DNA of 64,000 nucleotides from Ancylomarina sp. 16SWW S1-10-2 (GTDB lineage: Bacteria > Bacteroidota > Bacteroidia > Bacteroidales > Marinifilaceae): assembly GCF_009669305.1 (NCBI RefSeq), contig NZ_SADB01000013.1:62001-126000 (forward strand), given 5' to 3'. Position 1 is the first letter of the stretch. Every line of letters starts with the position of its first letter. The translations under genes and the position numbers were made by a program. The notes under the pieces were generated by a model. That model did no database searches. It was not told the origin of the DNA and was given only the letters and a program-made list of their open reading frames with translations. Below, one piece after another: positions 17,960-27,175 of this stretch.

Positions 17960-19462
17960 TTAATTGATGTTAGGATTCAAATCGAGTTCACGTTGTGGGA
18001 TTGGATAAAAAGCAACTTGTTCAGGCGAAAGACCTGCGGCTTGAGTTACTTTTTCCTGTACAATATTTTTACGTCTTAAATCCCAAAGGCGATCGCCTTC
18101 ATATGATAATTCTCGCTGACGTTCTTCAACGACTAATGTGCGAAACTCATCCTTGGTTAAACCAGATAAATCTGCCAATTCACTTACTCCTGCACGACGA
18201 CGAATATCATTGTATTGTTCCAAACCCGAAGCGTTTGCAGTCGCCTCAGCATAAGCCAACTGTACTTCAGAGTAACGAATCAAATAAGGACGTGTGCTAG
18301 TTTTATCACCTGCAAAATCAGGATCGATATATTTACGAGTAAATTCGTAAGGAATCGTTCCATCACTAACTGTACCTGTCGAATTGTTATTTTCGTCATA
18401 AACTTCAGACACAAACAAATCTGTACGACGTTTATCAGTTAGCTCATAATTTGAAATCAGCGTATTGGTTGTTTGGAATACGCTCCAACCATCATGAGTT
18501 GGAGAAAAGGAACCATCAGTATTTTTTAGATACATAGTACCTCCAGCAACATAAGGAATAAAATATTTCGAAAGTTTTGAATAATCACCTTCCGCAGTTC
18601 CTGAACGATCCATCGACAAGATGAAAATGTGCTCAGGACCATCAGGACTATTCACATCGTAAATATTTTGCAAGTCACTATCGTGTGAATATTCAGACTG
18701 ATCATTTAAAACATTCCCAGAAAATTCTGCAGCTTTAGCATAAAGATTTTCTACACTCTCGGTAATGGCATCGTACTTTGGAACACCACTCTCTTTTGCC
18801 GAAGCAGCAAACAGATAAACATCTGCCAAAAGAGCTTGAGCAGCTACTTTATCAGCACGACCAGTTACACGATTTACTTCTAAATAATCAACAGCTTTCG
18901 TTAAGTCATCAATTAAAAATGAATAAACTTCCTGCATATTTTCAGGCAAACTGCTTGTCGTTTCATCCATTTTATCGATTAACGATGTTTGCAAGGGTAC
19001 TAAACCAAAAGCTCTAACTACATTAAAGTGGTTGTATGCACGAAGAAAATAAGCTTCACCTAAAAGACGTTTTTCTTCCTTTTCATCAAATCCTCTTCCT
19101 TCAACATTCTCAATAACCGCATTTGCTCTATTCACAGCAATGTAAGCACAACGGTAATATTGCGTTAATAGTTCGTTTTGAGATGTTACTTCCCAATTTA
19201 CAAATGCCTGAGCATCCGCACCTTCATCTGATTTTGCGATACAGTTATCTGAAGCTAATTCACACAAATAGTAGTTAATAGGTGCATAACTAACTAAAGT
19301 TAAAGCATCATAAGCATATAATAGTGATGCTTCAGCATCTTCAACTGTCGTATAGAAATTAGCCTCAGAATAAAACCCTGTAGGCTCCACTTCTAAGCTC
19401 TCGCAAGAAGCAAACCCCACTGCGAAAGCAAATCCCAATGCTATTTTATTTAAATTTCTCAT
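17960..19462 (-). CDS. susD: SusD/RagB-family glycan-binding lipoprotein (mannan locus)
   Basis: A 500-residue outer-membrane lipoprotein forming the lid of the SusC transporter and binding the glycan. The lipobox cysteine is C20 (GFASC), followed by ESLEVEPTGFYSEANFYTT, a standard SusD start. Helical TPR-like segments include LGEAYFLRAYNHFNVVRAFG, and the C-terminal EERQRELSYEGDRLWDLRR block ends near YPIPQRELDLNPN, a family signature. Length is normal. It lies 44 bp after the susC gene and 10 bp before the third lipoprotein gene, so one operon is clear. Mannan or mannooligosaccharide binding is inferred from the enzyme genes downstream. Confidence 0.93.
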   Translation of the reverse strand: MRNLNKIALGFAFAVGFASCESLEVEPTGFYSEANFYTTVEDAEASLLYAYDALTLVSYAPINYYLCELASDNCIAKSDEGADAQAFVNWEVTSQNELLTQYYRCAYIAVNRANAVIENVEGRGFDEKEEKRLLGEAYFLRAYNHFNVVRAFGLVPLQTSLIDKMDETTSSLPENMQEVYSFLIDDLTKAVDYLEVNRVTGRADKVAAQALLADVYLFAASAKESGVPKYDAITESVENLYAKAAEFSGNVLNDQSEYSHDSDLQNIYDVNSPDGPEHIFILSMDRSGTAEGDYSKLSKYFIPYVAGGTMYLKNTDGSFSPTHDGWSVFQTTNTLISNYELTDKRRTDLFVSEVYDENNNSTGTVSDGTIPYEFTRKYIDPDFAGDKTSTRPYLIRYSEVQLAYAEATANASGLEQYNDIRRRAGVSELADLSGLTKDEFRTLVVEERQRELSYEGDRLWDLRRKNIVQEKVTQAAGLSPEQVAFYPIPQRELDLNPNIN

Positions 19463-19506
19463 ATTCTATTCTTTTTAATATTGTAAATGTTTATTGTGAT
19501 ATTGAA

Positions 19507-22500
19507 TTAGAATGTTAATTCAACACCCAATGTCCATTTTCTCAATTTTGGATAACCTCCCCAATAGATTCCATCGCTTCCTACTTCAGGATCATATCCA
19601 TCGAAATTAGTAATAGTAAATAGGTTGGTTGCATTCATATAAATGCGTCCACGCTTAAACCATGAGATTCCTAAATTTGGAATATTATATCCTAAAGAAA
19701 CATTTTGTAATCGCACGTAACTTCCATCCTGAACAAACCAGTCAGACATTTGTAGGTTACGACCATCTCGTAGACTAGGATATTTATTAGTTGGATTATC
19801 TGGTGTCCAACGCAGAGGTTCATTACTTGGCTCACTAAAAGCTTTGGTATTAAAAATATCTTGACCAAAACTTCCATTAAATAACATGGCCAAATCAAAG
19901 TTCTTGTAACTCACCTGCAAGCTTAAACTAGCTGTAAAATCAGGATTTGGATCACCAATGATAGTTCGATCTTTACTATCAATTACTCCATCTTCATTGA
20001 TATCAACATATTTAAATTCTCCTGCTTCGGCATCTTTTCCTGTTAATCCTGCAGCTAATCCTTCTTGATTATTTTGAATAATACCATCTACTTTGTAACC
20101 ATAGAAAACATTAACAGCTTCTCCAATACCCAAAATGTTTGGTTTTGCACGAAAAGCTTCTATTGTAGATGCATTAAATTCGTATTGCATTCCTGTATTA
20201 GGATCAGTATTTAATCCAAAAGCCAACTCATTACCTAGACTAACAACTTCATTTTTATTTTTAGAAAAAATCAAAGTTCCTGAAACTTTCCAATCGTTCT
20301 TGTTTATAATGTCAGCATCAAAAGTTAATTCAATACCCTCATTTTTAATTTCACCACCATTAACATAGACTAGGTCATAAGCTGATGAAGGAGATAAGTA
20401 ACGTTCACGCAATAAGTCATTAGTATGCTTGTTATAATAATCAGCGATTACACGTAAGCGTCTGCCAAAAAATGCCATATCAAGACCAACATTAAATTGT
20501 TCCGTTGTTTCCCATTTTAAATCAGGATTAGGAATTCCAGACCATAATTTTTTACCAGTTTGCTCATCCCATCGTCCAATATAACCAGGACCGATTGCTG
20601 TTTGCCATCCACCATTTACATAGTATTGATCTTGTCCGTATTGGCTGTTGATTAGATAAGCTCCAATAGGTTCCTGATTACCAGAAATACCAAAACTAGT
20701 ACGAAGTTTTAATTCATCAAATACATTTAAATCTTTAATGAAATCTTCGTGATGCATTTTCCATCCCAACGCTCCAGATGGGAAATATCCCCATTTGTTA
20801 TTTTCACCAAATTTTGAAGAAGCATCGGCACGCATAGTAACGGTTGCTAAATATTTACTATCGTATACATAGTTTAAACGTCCCATGTATGAATACATTA
20901 CTTCTTCACTCAAACTATTATCAACAGATTGTTTTTCTGGACTACCGCCAGAAAGATTACCACTACCTAAAGATTCGTTCAAGAAATCGTATGCTCTCAA
21001 ATTTGAAGTCTGATTCTTTTTATAACGATATGAAAAACCAGCCATAGCATTTATCTTATGCACTTCATTAAGCGTTTTATCAAAAGTTAAGAATGACTCA
21101 GAAATAGTCTCACTACTTTCCGAATTATCAATACCTCCTGCGCCATTATTAAAAGTTCCATCTTCAGTATAAAGATTTGGATTATAAAAATCTGTTATTG
21201 AACGACTGAACTTATAATTTATCTGAGATTTCAATTTTAAAGAAGGTAACAATTGAGCTTCAGCAAAAGCTGTTCCTAAGAAGTCCAAAAATTCATTCTT
21301 ATTAGATTTATTATCAGTTAAAGCAATAGGATGTGAATAATCCTGAGTCCCAACCATATAATAACCTTTTGAGGCATCACCATCGTTATAAACAGGGAAA
21401 ATAGGATTTCTATAATAAGCTAAACCACCGTTATTATTTCTTTCTCCTTTTGTAAAAAGGACATTGGTTCCAACAGTAAGTTTATCGTATGCCTTATGAA
21501 CTATATTTAAGTTGGTATTCAACTTTTTATAATTATCATCGATATATACCCCTTCATCCGTAAAATAAGTTGTACTCAAACTAAATTGAGTTTTTTCATT
21601 TTGGCTACGAATAGCAATATTGGTATTATTCGAAATCGGATTACGAAATACAACATCATCCCAACGCGTATTATATTTCCAAGATCCATCTTTCAACTCT
21701 CCTACAGATGGGTAATAAACGCCATTAGGATCATTAGCTCCGATATACAATGGAACAAAACCACCATTAACTCGTTTCTCATTATTTAGCTCTGCCATTA
21801 ACACTGGATCACGCCATAAGTTCAAATCAGAAGTAAACTCTGATATTGTATTTTGCTGAGAAATTGTAACTTCAGTTGTATTTTTCGCTCCTTTTTTAGT
21901 CGTAATCATGATAACACCATTTGCTCCTCGAGAACCATAAATAGCAGTAGAAGAAGCATCTTTCAATATCTCCATCGATTCAATATCGCTAGGAGAAATT
22001 TGTTTGATATCACCGGCATTTCCGATTGGAAAACCATCAACAACAACTAGGGGCTCATTACCACTTCGATATGAACTACCTCCACGAATCCGAATTGTAG
22101 AACCTGCACCTGGATCGTCTGATGAAGAGACAACCTGCACACCTGCGCTTCGCCCTTGCAAAAGACCATCTACCGAGTTAGATGGACTCAATGATATATC
22201 CTTCATTTTTACAGAAGATACAGCACCTGTGACATCACTCTTTTGAACCGATCCATAACCGATAACTACAACTTCATCCAAACCTAAAAGGTTTTCTTCA
22301 AGAGTAATCATCATTTTCTTGGTTAAATCAACCGGAACTTCGATTGTCTTAAAACCAATAAATGAATATACAACGATTGCATTAGGTGATGCAACTTGTA
22401 TTTCAAAAACACCGTCAATATTTGTAACGGTTCCATTCTGTGTACCTTTTTCAACTACACTTACTCCAGGAATACTTACTCCGTTTACATCAGAGACTAC

Positions 22501-22599
22501 TCCATTTACACTTTGAGATTGAGCATTAGCTTGAGTTGTTACCATTAGAAGGCAACAAAACATCATTAATAAGCTCAATATCCGGTTTCTTTTTTTCAT
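19507..22599 (-). CDS. susC: SusC/RagA-family TonB-dependent transporter (mannan locus)
   Basis: A 1030-residue outer-membrane importer driven by TonB. The signal peptide ends near TTQANAQS (about residue 28). A carboxypeptidase-D-regulatory-like domain follows (about 29-115: VNGVVSDVNGVSIPGVSVVE), then the plug with SIRIRGGS-like and PLVVVDGFPIG motifs (about 120-235, SMEILKDASSTAIYGSRGAN). The rest is the 22-strand barrel, ending LRKWTLGVELTF with a terminal aromatic. There is no STN domain, so signalling is not through an anti-sigma factor. That agrees with the divergent AraC regulator. It is the first gene of the minus-strand run and should import mannan fragments. Confidence 0.94.
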   Translation of the reverse strand: MKKRNRILSLLMMFCCLLMVTTQANAQSQSVNGVVSDVNGVSIPGVSVVEKGTQNGTVTNIDGVFEIQVASPNAIVVYSFIGFKTIEVPVDLTKKMMITLEENLLGLDEVVVIGYGSVQKSDVTGAVSSVKMKDISLSPSNSVDGLLQGRSAGVQVVSSSDDPGAGSTIRIRGGSSYRSGNEPLVVVDGFPIGNAGDIKQISPSDIESMEILKDASSTAIYGSRGANGVIMITTKKGAKNTTEVTISQQNTISEFTSDLNLWRDPVLMAELNNEKRVNGGFVPLYIGANDPNGVYYPSVGELKDGSWKYNTRWDDVVFRNPISNNTNIAIRSQNEKTQFSLSTTYFTDEGVYIDDNYKKLNTNLNIVHKAYDKLTVGTNVLFTKGERNNNGGLAYYRNPIFPVYNDGDASKGYYMVGTQDYSHPIALTDNKSNKNEFLDFLGTAFAEAQLLPSLKLKSQINYKFSRSITDFYNPNLYTEDGTFNNGAGGIDNSESSETISESFLTFDKTLNEVHKINAMAGFSYRYKKNQTSNLRAYDFLNESLGSGNLSGGSPEKQSVDNSLSEEVMYSYMGRLNYVYDSKYLATVTMRADASSKFGENNKWGYFPSGALGWKMHHEDFIKDLNVFDELKLRTSFGISGNQEPIGAYLINSQYGQDQYYVNGGWQTAIGPGYIGRWDEQTGKKLWSGIPNPDLKWETTEQFNVGLDMAFFGRRLRVIADYYNKHTNDLLRERYLSPSSAYDLVYVNGGEIKNEGIELTFDADIINKNDWKVSGTLIFSKNKNEVVSLGNELAFGLNTDPNTGMQYEFNASTIEAFRAKPNILGIGEAVNVFYGYKVDGIIQNNQEGLAAGLTGKDAEAGEFKYVDINEDGVIDSKDRTIIGDPNPDFTASLSLQVSYKNFDLAMLFNGSFGQDIFNTKAFSEPSNEPLRWTPDNPTNKYPSLRDGRNLQMSDWFVQDGSYVRLQNVSLGYNIPNLGISWFKRGRIYMNATNLFTITNFDGYDPEVGSDGIYWGGYPKLRKWTLGVELTF

Positions 22600-22653
22600 A
22601 GATATAGATTTCTAGTTTCTAATATTATTATCAATGTTTCAAAATTAGTCCTC

Positions 22654-22670
22654 ATAGGTTAATAACCTAT
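22654..22670. promoter_or_regulatory. Palindromic operator candidate in the susC leader
   Basis: ATAGGTTA-A-TAACCTAT is a perfect inverted repeat with 8-bp arms, 55 bp upstream of the susC start. It shares AGGT and AACCTAT with a second site at 22776-22795, as expected for two binding sites of one regulator. Confidence 0.45.
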
Positions 22671-22775
22671 CACCTTTAATGTCATTTAATGATACTTTAA
22701 TGAATCACAAATACAGATAAGACATACAATACTGAAACACAACAAGACCAAACCACTGGTACGACTACAACTACA

Positions 22776-22795
22776 AAGGTATACAAACCTATACT
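22776..22795. promoter_or_regulatory. Second operator candidate overlapping the susC promoter
   Basis: AAGGTATACAAACCTATAC contains GTATA/TATAC half-sites and the same AGGT...AACCTAT spacing class as the palindrome at 22654. It overlaps the putative susC -7 element, so a bound regulator would touch the promoter directly. Confidence 0.35.
22784..22791 (-). promoter_or_regulatory. susC: Putative susC -7 element
   Basis: TAGGTTTG on the minus strand matches TAnnTTTG and would give a leader of about 180 nt ahead of susC. No exact TTTG -33 box is seen. A weak -33 is common for activator-dependent promoters. Confidence 0.4.
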
Positions 22796-22811
22796 TTTAG
22801 GAAATTTTTAT

Positions 22812-22819
22812 TACATTTG
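22812..22819 (+). promoter_or_regulatory. Putative -7 element of the AraC-type regulator gene
   Basis: TACATTTG matches TAnnTTTG, 50 bp upstream of the regulator ATG. It is only about 20 bp from the opposing susC element, so the two divergent promoters nearly touch. Confidence 0.45.
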
Positions 22820-22868
22820 TACAGAGTTTTAATCATATAATAGCATCTAACGCAAACTTTATTAAGTC

Positions 22869-23726
22869 ATGACTCGAATTGTACGCGAAATTACGCCATT
22901 AACAGAACACGATTTCTTTATTGTTCTTGATCATCAAAATGCCAAATTCGACTTTCCAATTCACTACCATCCTGAGTATGAGTTGAACCTTGTACTTCAT
23001 TCGGAAGGGAAACGAATTATCGGTGATTCAATAAAAAATTACGACTCCGTCGATCTTGTTTTAATTGGACCTAACACACCGCACGCATGGAGTGGTAACA
23101 CCGATAATGCACGAGTTATTACTATTCAATTCCAACCCAATATTCTTAGTGAACAAACACTAAACAGGAAAGCCTCACTACCTATTAAAGATTTATTAAA
23201 TAAATCTAAATTGGGTGTTTTATTCTCCGAAGAAACCACTCAAAATATAACTAATCGCATCTTAAAGTTATCTGATGTTAGCGGATTTGATTCATTTCTA
23301 GATTTTCTGTCCATTCTATACGATCTATCGATTTCCAGAAATCAATTAACCTTATCCTCTCCTTCTTATGTGGACCAATTCGATACATCGAAAAGTAGAC
23401 GTATAAAAATGGTCAATCAATATTTAATTGACAACCTTCACAATCCAATTAAAATTGCTGATGTCGCAGAAATGGTAAATATGTCATCATCAGCATTCAG
23501 TCACTTCTTTAAAAAGAGAACACAGAGGGCATTTTCAGATTATTTACTAGATATCCGCATCGGACACGCCGCAAGAAGCCTAGTCGAAACCGAAAAAAAT
23601 ATTTCTGAAATTTGTTTTGAAAGTGGATTCAATAATATCTCAAATTTTAACCGATCCTTTAAAAAACTAGAGGGTTGTACACCAAGAGAATTTAGGTCTC
23701 AACAAAAGTTGATTACCAAACATTAG
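22869..23726 (+). CDS. AraC-family transcriptional regulator with N-terminal cupin
   Basis: A 285-residue cytosolic regulator. The N-terminal cupin domain (about 20-95) shows DFPIHYHPEYELNLVL and GPNTPHAW, the usual metal or ligand pocket pattern. The C-terminal AraC double helix-turn-helix (about 180-275) includes IADVAEMVNMSSSAFSHFFK and ISEICFESGFNNISNFNRSF followed by GCTPREFR. It is divergent from susC with 269 bp between, which contains two palindromic sites. A local sugar-responsive activator of the mannan genes is the simplest reading. The ligand, perhaps mannobiose or mannosyl-glucose in the cytosol, is not shown by sequence. Confidence 0.9.
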   Translation: MTRIVREITPLTEHDFFIVLDHQNAKFDFPIHYHPEYELNLVLHSEGKRIIGDSIKNYDSVDLVLIGPNTPHAWSGNTDNARVITIQFQPNILSEQTLNRKASLPIKDLLNKSKLGVLFSEETTQNITNRILKLSDVSGFDSFLDFLSILYDLSISRNQLTLSSPSYVDQFDTSKSRRIKMVNQYLIDNLHNPIKIADVAEMVNMSSSAFSHFFKKRTQRAFSDYLLDIRIGHAARSLVETEKNISEICFESGFNNISNFNRSFKKLEGCTPREFRSQQKLITKH

Positions 23727-23771
23727 TCGTTATTGCAATACTACTATTTTAGGACGGGACAATATATTAAT

Positions 23772-23806
23772 CAAGAAAAGCTGACTCATGAGAGTCAGCC
23801 TTTTTT
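23772..23806. terminator. Terminator after the AraC gene, copy 2 of the repeated hairpin
   Basis: The same hairpin as at 1662 (arms GCTGACTC and GAGTCAGC, loop ATGA) with identical flanking CAAGAAAA, followed by CTTTTTT. The two copies share 28 consecutive bases and enclose the whole mannan locus. Confidence 0.85.
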
Positions 23807-23828
23807 ATGTAGATATCCATATAAGAAC

Positions 23829-23854
23829 AAAAGCCACCCCGAAGGATGGTTTTT
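23829..23854. terminator. AAAGCCACCCCGAAGGATGG-type hairpin, copy 1
   Basis: A short hairpin (AAAGCCACC, CGAA loop, GGATGGTTT, with one mismatch and one wobble) ends in five T. Close relatives lie at 34847, 40786, 44862 and 46566. It sits directly downstream of the thioredoxin-type gene stub on the minus strand. Confidence 0.6.
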
Positions 23855-23878
23855 AAACTTTATATTAAAAATTCAAGT

Positions 23879-24110
23879 TTAGTTACCAGCGATAAATGCT
23901 GATGACCAAAGACCTTTCTTTTCTTTTTCAGGAGCTAGATCAATAGACTTTTTAGCCTGAACTTAGCTTCTTTAATCATACCTGCCTTATTCAAAACACA
24001 AGCATAAGTATCAATGTTCGCAAAATTAGCGTCAAGCACTACTGAACGTTTCGCCATTTTCACCGCTTTACTAATTATATCTTTACCAATTTTTTTTATG
24101 GAAAAAACCA
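23879..24110 (-). pseudogene. Frameshifted 3' end of a thioredoxin-family (TPR-tailed) gene
   Basis: Reading the minus strand gives IGKDIISKAVKMAKRSVVLD, then ANFANIDTYACVLNKAGMIK and EAK. A single-base frameshift near 23958 follows, and then AKKSIDLAPEKEKKGLWSSA with a stop at 23879. This TPR-like end, with ANxDTYA followed by K(A)xxLAP, is the usual C-terminus of Bacteroidetes secreted thioredoxin-fold proteins. The intact gene at 24337 belongs to the same general family but has a different, shorter end. No start or CxxC part is left, so it is a dead fragment. Confidence 0.55.
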
Positions 24111-24336
24111 CAAAAAAAGTGCCTTTAATTACACAAAAAAGGACAGAATCTGAAAATTTGTTTAAATTTCTAAAAAATCAGATCCGACCAAAAATCTTTA
24201 AATAAAAATGGGGCATACACCTCAAGAAAGAATTCTCTATAAATTCTGCCTTTTAACCACTAACTCCTGTAATTTGTAAAAAAAAAATCCTTTTTAACTT
24301 AATTCACAAATAGAGATACTTGAGTTACAGATTTTA

Positions 24337-25437
24337 TTAATCTGCAATTAGCAAATTATAGTTTTTTTGTAAGCCTGTTCTGAGTCTTTCGCTTTTAACA
24401 ACCTTTAGTCCTATCTCACACCATTTCGATGCTTCTTTTCTGATGTTTTTATCATCACAATGAATTTCAATTTGGTAAGCAAACCAGAGCAAGTCATTCG
24501 AGCTTATGTTTTTACCCATAGCCTCAATCTCATAATCGATATAAGCTAAATATGTCTCCCAATTCTCAGTTTCAAGTGCATAATACATATTTGCATTGAT
24601 CTTCATCCGTTCTACTTTTCTTACGTTAATCTTCTGCAATTCAGATATATACACACGAAAAGCATCATAATCAACACTAACTTTTTCATCCTTTTCGGTG
24701 GAAAAAGTCTTTGCTGTTCCTGCAAACACCTTGTAGAGTTTGTTGGTAACCGCTTTTTGCCCATATAAATCGATATAGGTATGCTTATTATTTTGAACAT
24801 ATCTAATAATAGGTGAATTACCAGTTTTATCATTCAAATATGAACTTATCATTTTCCAACTTTCTGCATTCTCCCACTTTTCGCTACCTATTAATAGCAA
24901 ATAATCCTCTGCAACCTTCGAAAGCTCGTCTTTTCTAAATGAGCTTTTCAGAATTCCCATATACTCTTTAAGAAATTCTTCGGTCCGATTTCCAGCGTCA
25001 TATTTTGCACGATAATAAGCATAAGTCTTGCCTCCTTTTATTTTTTTAACCTCTAATAATAATTGTTCTTTGGATTTAGCTCCTACAACACGATGAAGTT
25101 CTTCCCCTTTATTATTAAAAATAATCAATGTAGGAAAAGCAATTACATTAAATTTTTCCGCAAGCTCAACTCCTTCTCCTTTCTCCATATCCATTTGTAC
25201 GGATACAAAATTAGGATTAAAATAATCTCCAACTTCCTTCAAAGTAAAAACATTAGCTGCCATTTTTTTACAAGGACCACACCATGAGGTATAGCAATCA
25301 AGGAATATATTCTTTTTTTCATTTTGAGCCTTTTCGAGTATGGTTTCCCAGCTGACCTTCGTAAATTTAATTCCATCTTGCGCAAATGCTATTGATGAAA
25401 TAAGAGCAATTATTAATGTTAGTGTATATTTTTTCAT
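24337..25437 (-). CDS. Secreted thioredoxin-fold protein with C-terminal helical region
   Basis: A protein of 366 residues from the preferred ATG at 25437, where MKKYTLTLIIALISSIAFAQ forms a clean signal peptide; an ATG ten codons upstream (25467) gives a poorer start. The thioredoxin domain (about 20-135) carries the active site CYTSWCGPCKKMA, then FVSVQMDMEKGEG and FPTLIIFNNKGEELHRVVG. The C-terminal 220 residues are helical and charged, TPR-like. It should act in the periplasm on disulfides of cell-envelope proteins or as a chaperone. It is the last gene of the sigma-regulated SusCD operon, 89 bp beyond the PKD-like lipoprotein gene. Its partner is unknown. Confidence 0.82.
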   Translation of the reverse strand: MKKYTLTLIIALISSIAFAQDGIKFTKVSWETILEKAQNEKKNIFLDCYTSWCGPCKKMAANVFTLKEVGDYFNPNFVSVQMDMEKGEGVELAEKFNVIAFPTLIIFNNKGEELHRVVGAKSKEQLLLEVKKIKGGKTYAYYRAKYDAGNRTEEFLKEYMGILKSSFRKDELSKVAEDYLLLIGSEKWENAESWKMISSYLNDKTGNSPIIRYVQNNKHTYIDLYGQKAVTNKLYKVFAGTAKTFSTEKDEKVSVDYDAFRVYISELQKINVRKVERMKINANMYYALETENWETYLAYIDYEIEAMGKNISSNDLLWFAYQIEIHCDDKNIRKEASKWCEIGLKVVKSERLRTGLQKNYNLLIAD

Positions 25438-25556
25438 TAGTGTATTTCTTAAAGAGTAATTGTACATCTATTAAATAATTGGGTGAATAAAATACTATTC
25501 ACCCAATATTCATATGCCATGTAAAAAAACAGGCACTTATTTCTAAATAAATAATT

Positions 25557-27167
25557 CTAGTAACGCTCTGTTAAAGCAGTAATTTTACCAAAGCCACCGT
25601 ATGTATTTACATATTCATCAGCAGCGATTCCACCTGCACCACCATACTGAATAGGAAGAGTTCTTATAAATCCTTCGGTACCATTATACGAGGCAACTGT
25701 AATAACATTATTAATAGAACTTACCCATTCACTCACGATTTCTCCATCTTCATTTTCAGATTCTGACCAGGTTGTTTTTCCATCCATCTTTTTATGAATT
25801 AATAAGTGAGATATTGTTTCACCTGCAGGAAGTGAGTAAGAAATACTATACGATGGTGTTTCTGTATTTAAAATTACAACACGTAATTCATTATCCACAG
25901 CATAGTAAAACTCATCATAGGTTTCAGAAAAAGCGTATGCGGTGGCACGATCCAAATCAGGACAATTAGCCAAATCAAATATGAAATCACCATAAATTTC
26001 TTTTGAAGAATCCGTGCCTATCTTATAAACATAAAACTGCCCTGTTGTTTTTGACTTCATTAAGTTTAGAAGATATGGAGCAGACCAAGGTCCATTTCGA
26101 TCTCCAGATATAAATTCCAAATCTACTGGCATATTGCTAGGATTAAAAGCCCAATCGTCGGTATTTGAAGGCTCAGGAAATTCTTTAAGACCACCACTTG
26201 TAGTCATCGTAACAAACTGATGACCGATTTCATCATAACCAATACAAGGTCCATTAAAATAACTTCCTCTATCCCATTTAGTGACATATACATTACTAAA
26301 ATTATATTTATAAATCGACGGATCCTCATAACTAAATTTAGATGTTGAAGATGAACCATGAGAAAGAAGTATTCCATCATTCACTAGATAACCAATAGTC
26401 CCATTATAAGAACTAATAAACTGAGGTTTTATCACTTCAGGCTCAAAGTAGAAATAATCTGCATTTGTACCATCCAAAGTGTATGAAAGGTTATCTATTC
26501 CGTAAAGCGTTTCTCCTTCAACAAGAGCAAATAACACTTTATTATTATAACTATTCATAAATGACAGACTACTAACAAGTCCGGACATCTTCTCTCCATT
26601 TGCCTCAGAATAAATATTTCGATAAACAATATCTTCCCCTGTAACTGCAAACTCATTATAAGCTTTTGCTATTAAAAGATTTAAATCTGAAGAAAGACCA
26701 TTATCTTCTGTATCTGCAATTAACAAACCTTGTCCGAATTTACTTAATACGGTAATTTGCCAATCAAATGTTTGTATAATGCCTACATCTTTATTTGTAA
26801 CTCTTAACACTAAATAATAAGGATATGATGAAGGTATCGACAGATTAAGTTTGGTTGATAAAATACGCTCTGTTGAAATAACATTAGATATCGTATCAAA
26901 AGAACCAGCTATGGCATTAAGTCGCCATTCATATGAATAATCTGCATATGCAGCCTCATCCAAAAAAATCGTGTCTTCCTTATTTACTGTTATCAACTGT
27001 GGATCGTAATAATAATCACCCAAGTAAATACCCGTTGAATCTGGGGCCACATAAATCTCCAAATCAGGATATCTAATATCGGCATGTTCACTTAAATCAT
27101 CATCACAGGCAAAAAACACCAGACTAATAAGTGCAAAAATTATATATGTATTAATATTTTTCATCAT
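25557..27167 (-). CDS. PKD-like family lipoprotein
   Basis: A 536-residue lipoprotein with lipobox cysteine C21 (VFFAC) followed by DDDLSEHAD, an acidic signal for surface display. The N-terminal part has an Ig/PKD-like pattern (YSYEWRLNA, YPYYLVLRVTNKDVGIIQTF) and then a long beta-rich region starting GQGLLIADTEDNGLSSDLN, probably a propeller. This matches the PKD_2-type lipoproteins that regularly follow SusCD and DUF4843 genes in Bacteroidetes. It starts 8 bp after the DUF4843 gene stop. It is likely a surface accessory protein of the SusCD complex. Its ligand is unknown, and no catalytic motif is seen. Confidence 0.78.
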   Translation of the reverse strand: MMKNINTYIIFALISLVFFACDDDLSEHADIRYPDLEIYVAPDSTGIYLGDYYYDPQLITVNKEDTIFLDEAAYADYSYEWRLNAIAGSFDTISNVISTERILSTKLNLSIPSSYPYYLVLRVTNKDVGIIQTFDWQITVLSKFGQGLLIADTEDNGLSSDLNLLIAKAYNEFAVTGEDIVYRNIYSEANGEKMSGLVSSLSFMNSYNNKVLFALVEGETLYGIDNLSYTLDGTNADYFYFEPEVIKPQFISSYNGTIGYLVNDGILLSHGSSSTSKFSYEDPSIYKYNFSNVYVTKWDRGSYFNGPCIGYDEIGHQFVTMTTSGGLKEFPEPSNTDDWAFNPSNMPVDLEFISGDRNGPWSAPYLLNLMKSKTTGQFYVYKIGTDSSKEIYGDFIFDLANCPDLDRATAYAFSETYDEFYYAVDNELRVVILNTETPSYSISYSLPAGETISHLLIHKKMDGKTTWSESENEDGEIVSEWVSSINNVITVASYNGTEGFIRTLPIQYGGAGGIAADEYVNTYGGFGKITALTERY

Positions 27168-27175
27168 ATCGTTAT

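Noticed and set aside
24014-24205. Plus-strand open frame of 63 codons beside the thioredoxin stub
   Set aside because: Low-complexity Lys/Thr-rich sequence with no family likeness; the minus strand carries recognisable thioredoxin-tail residues instead.
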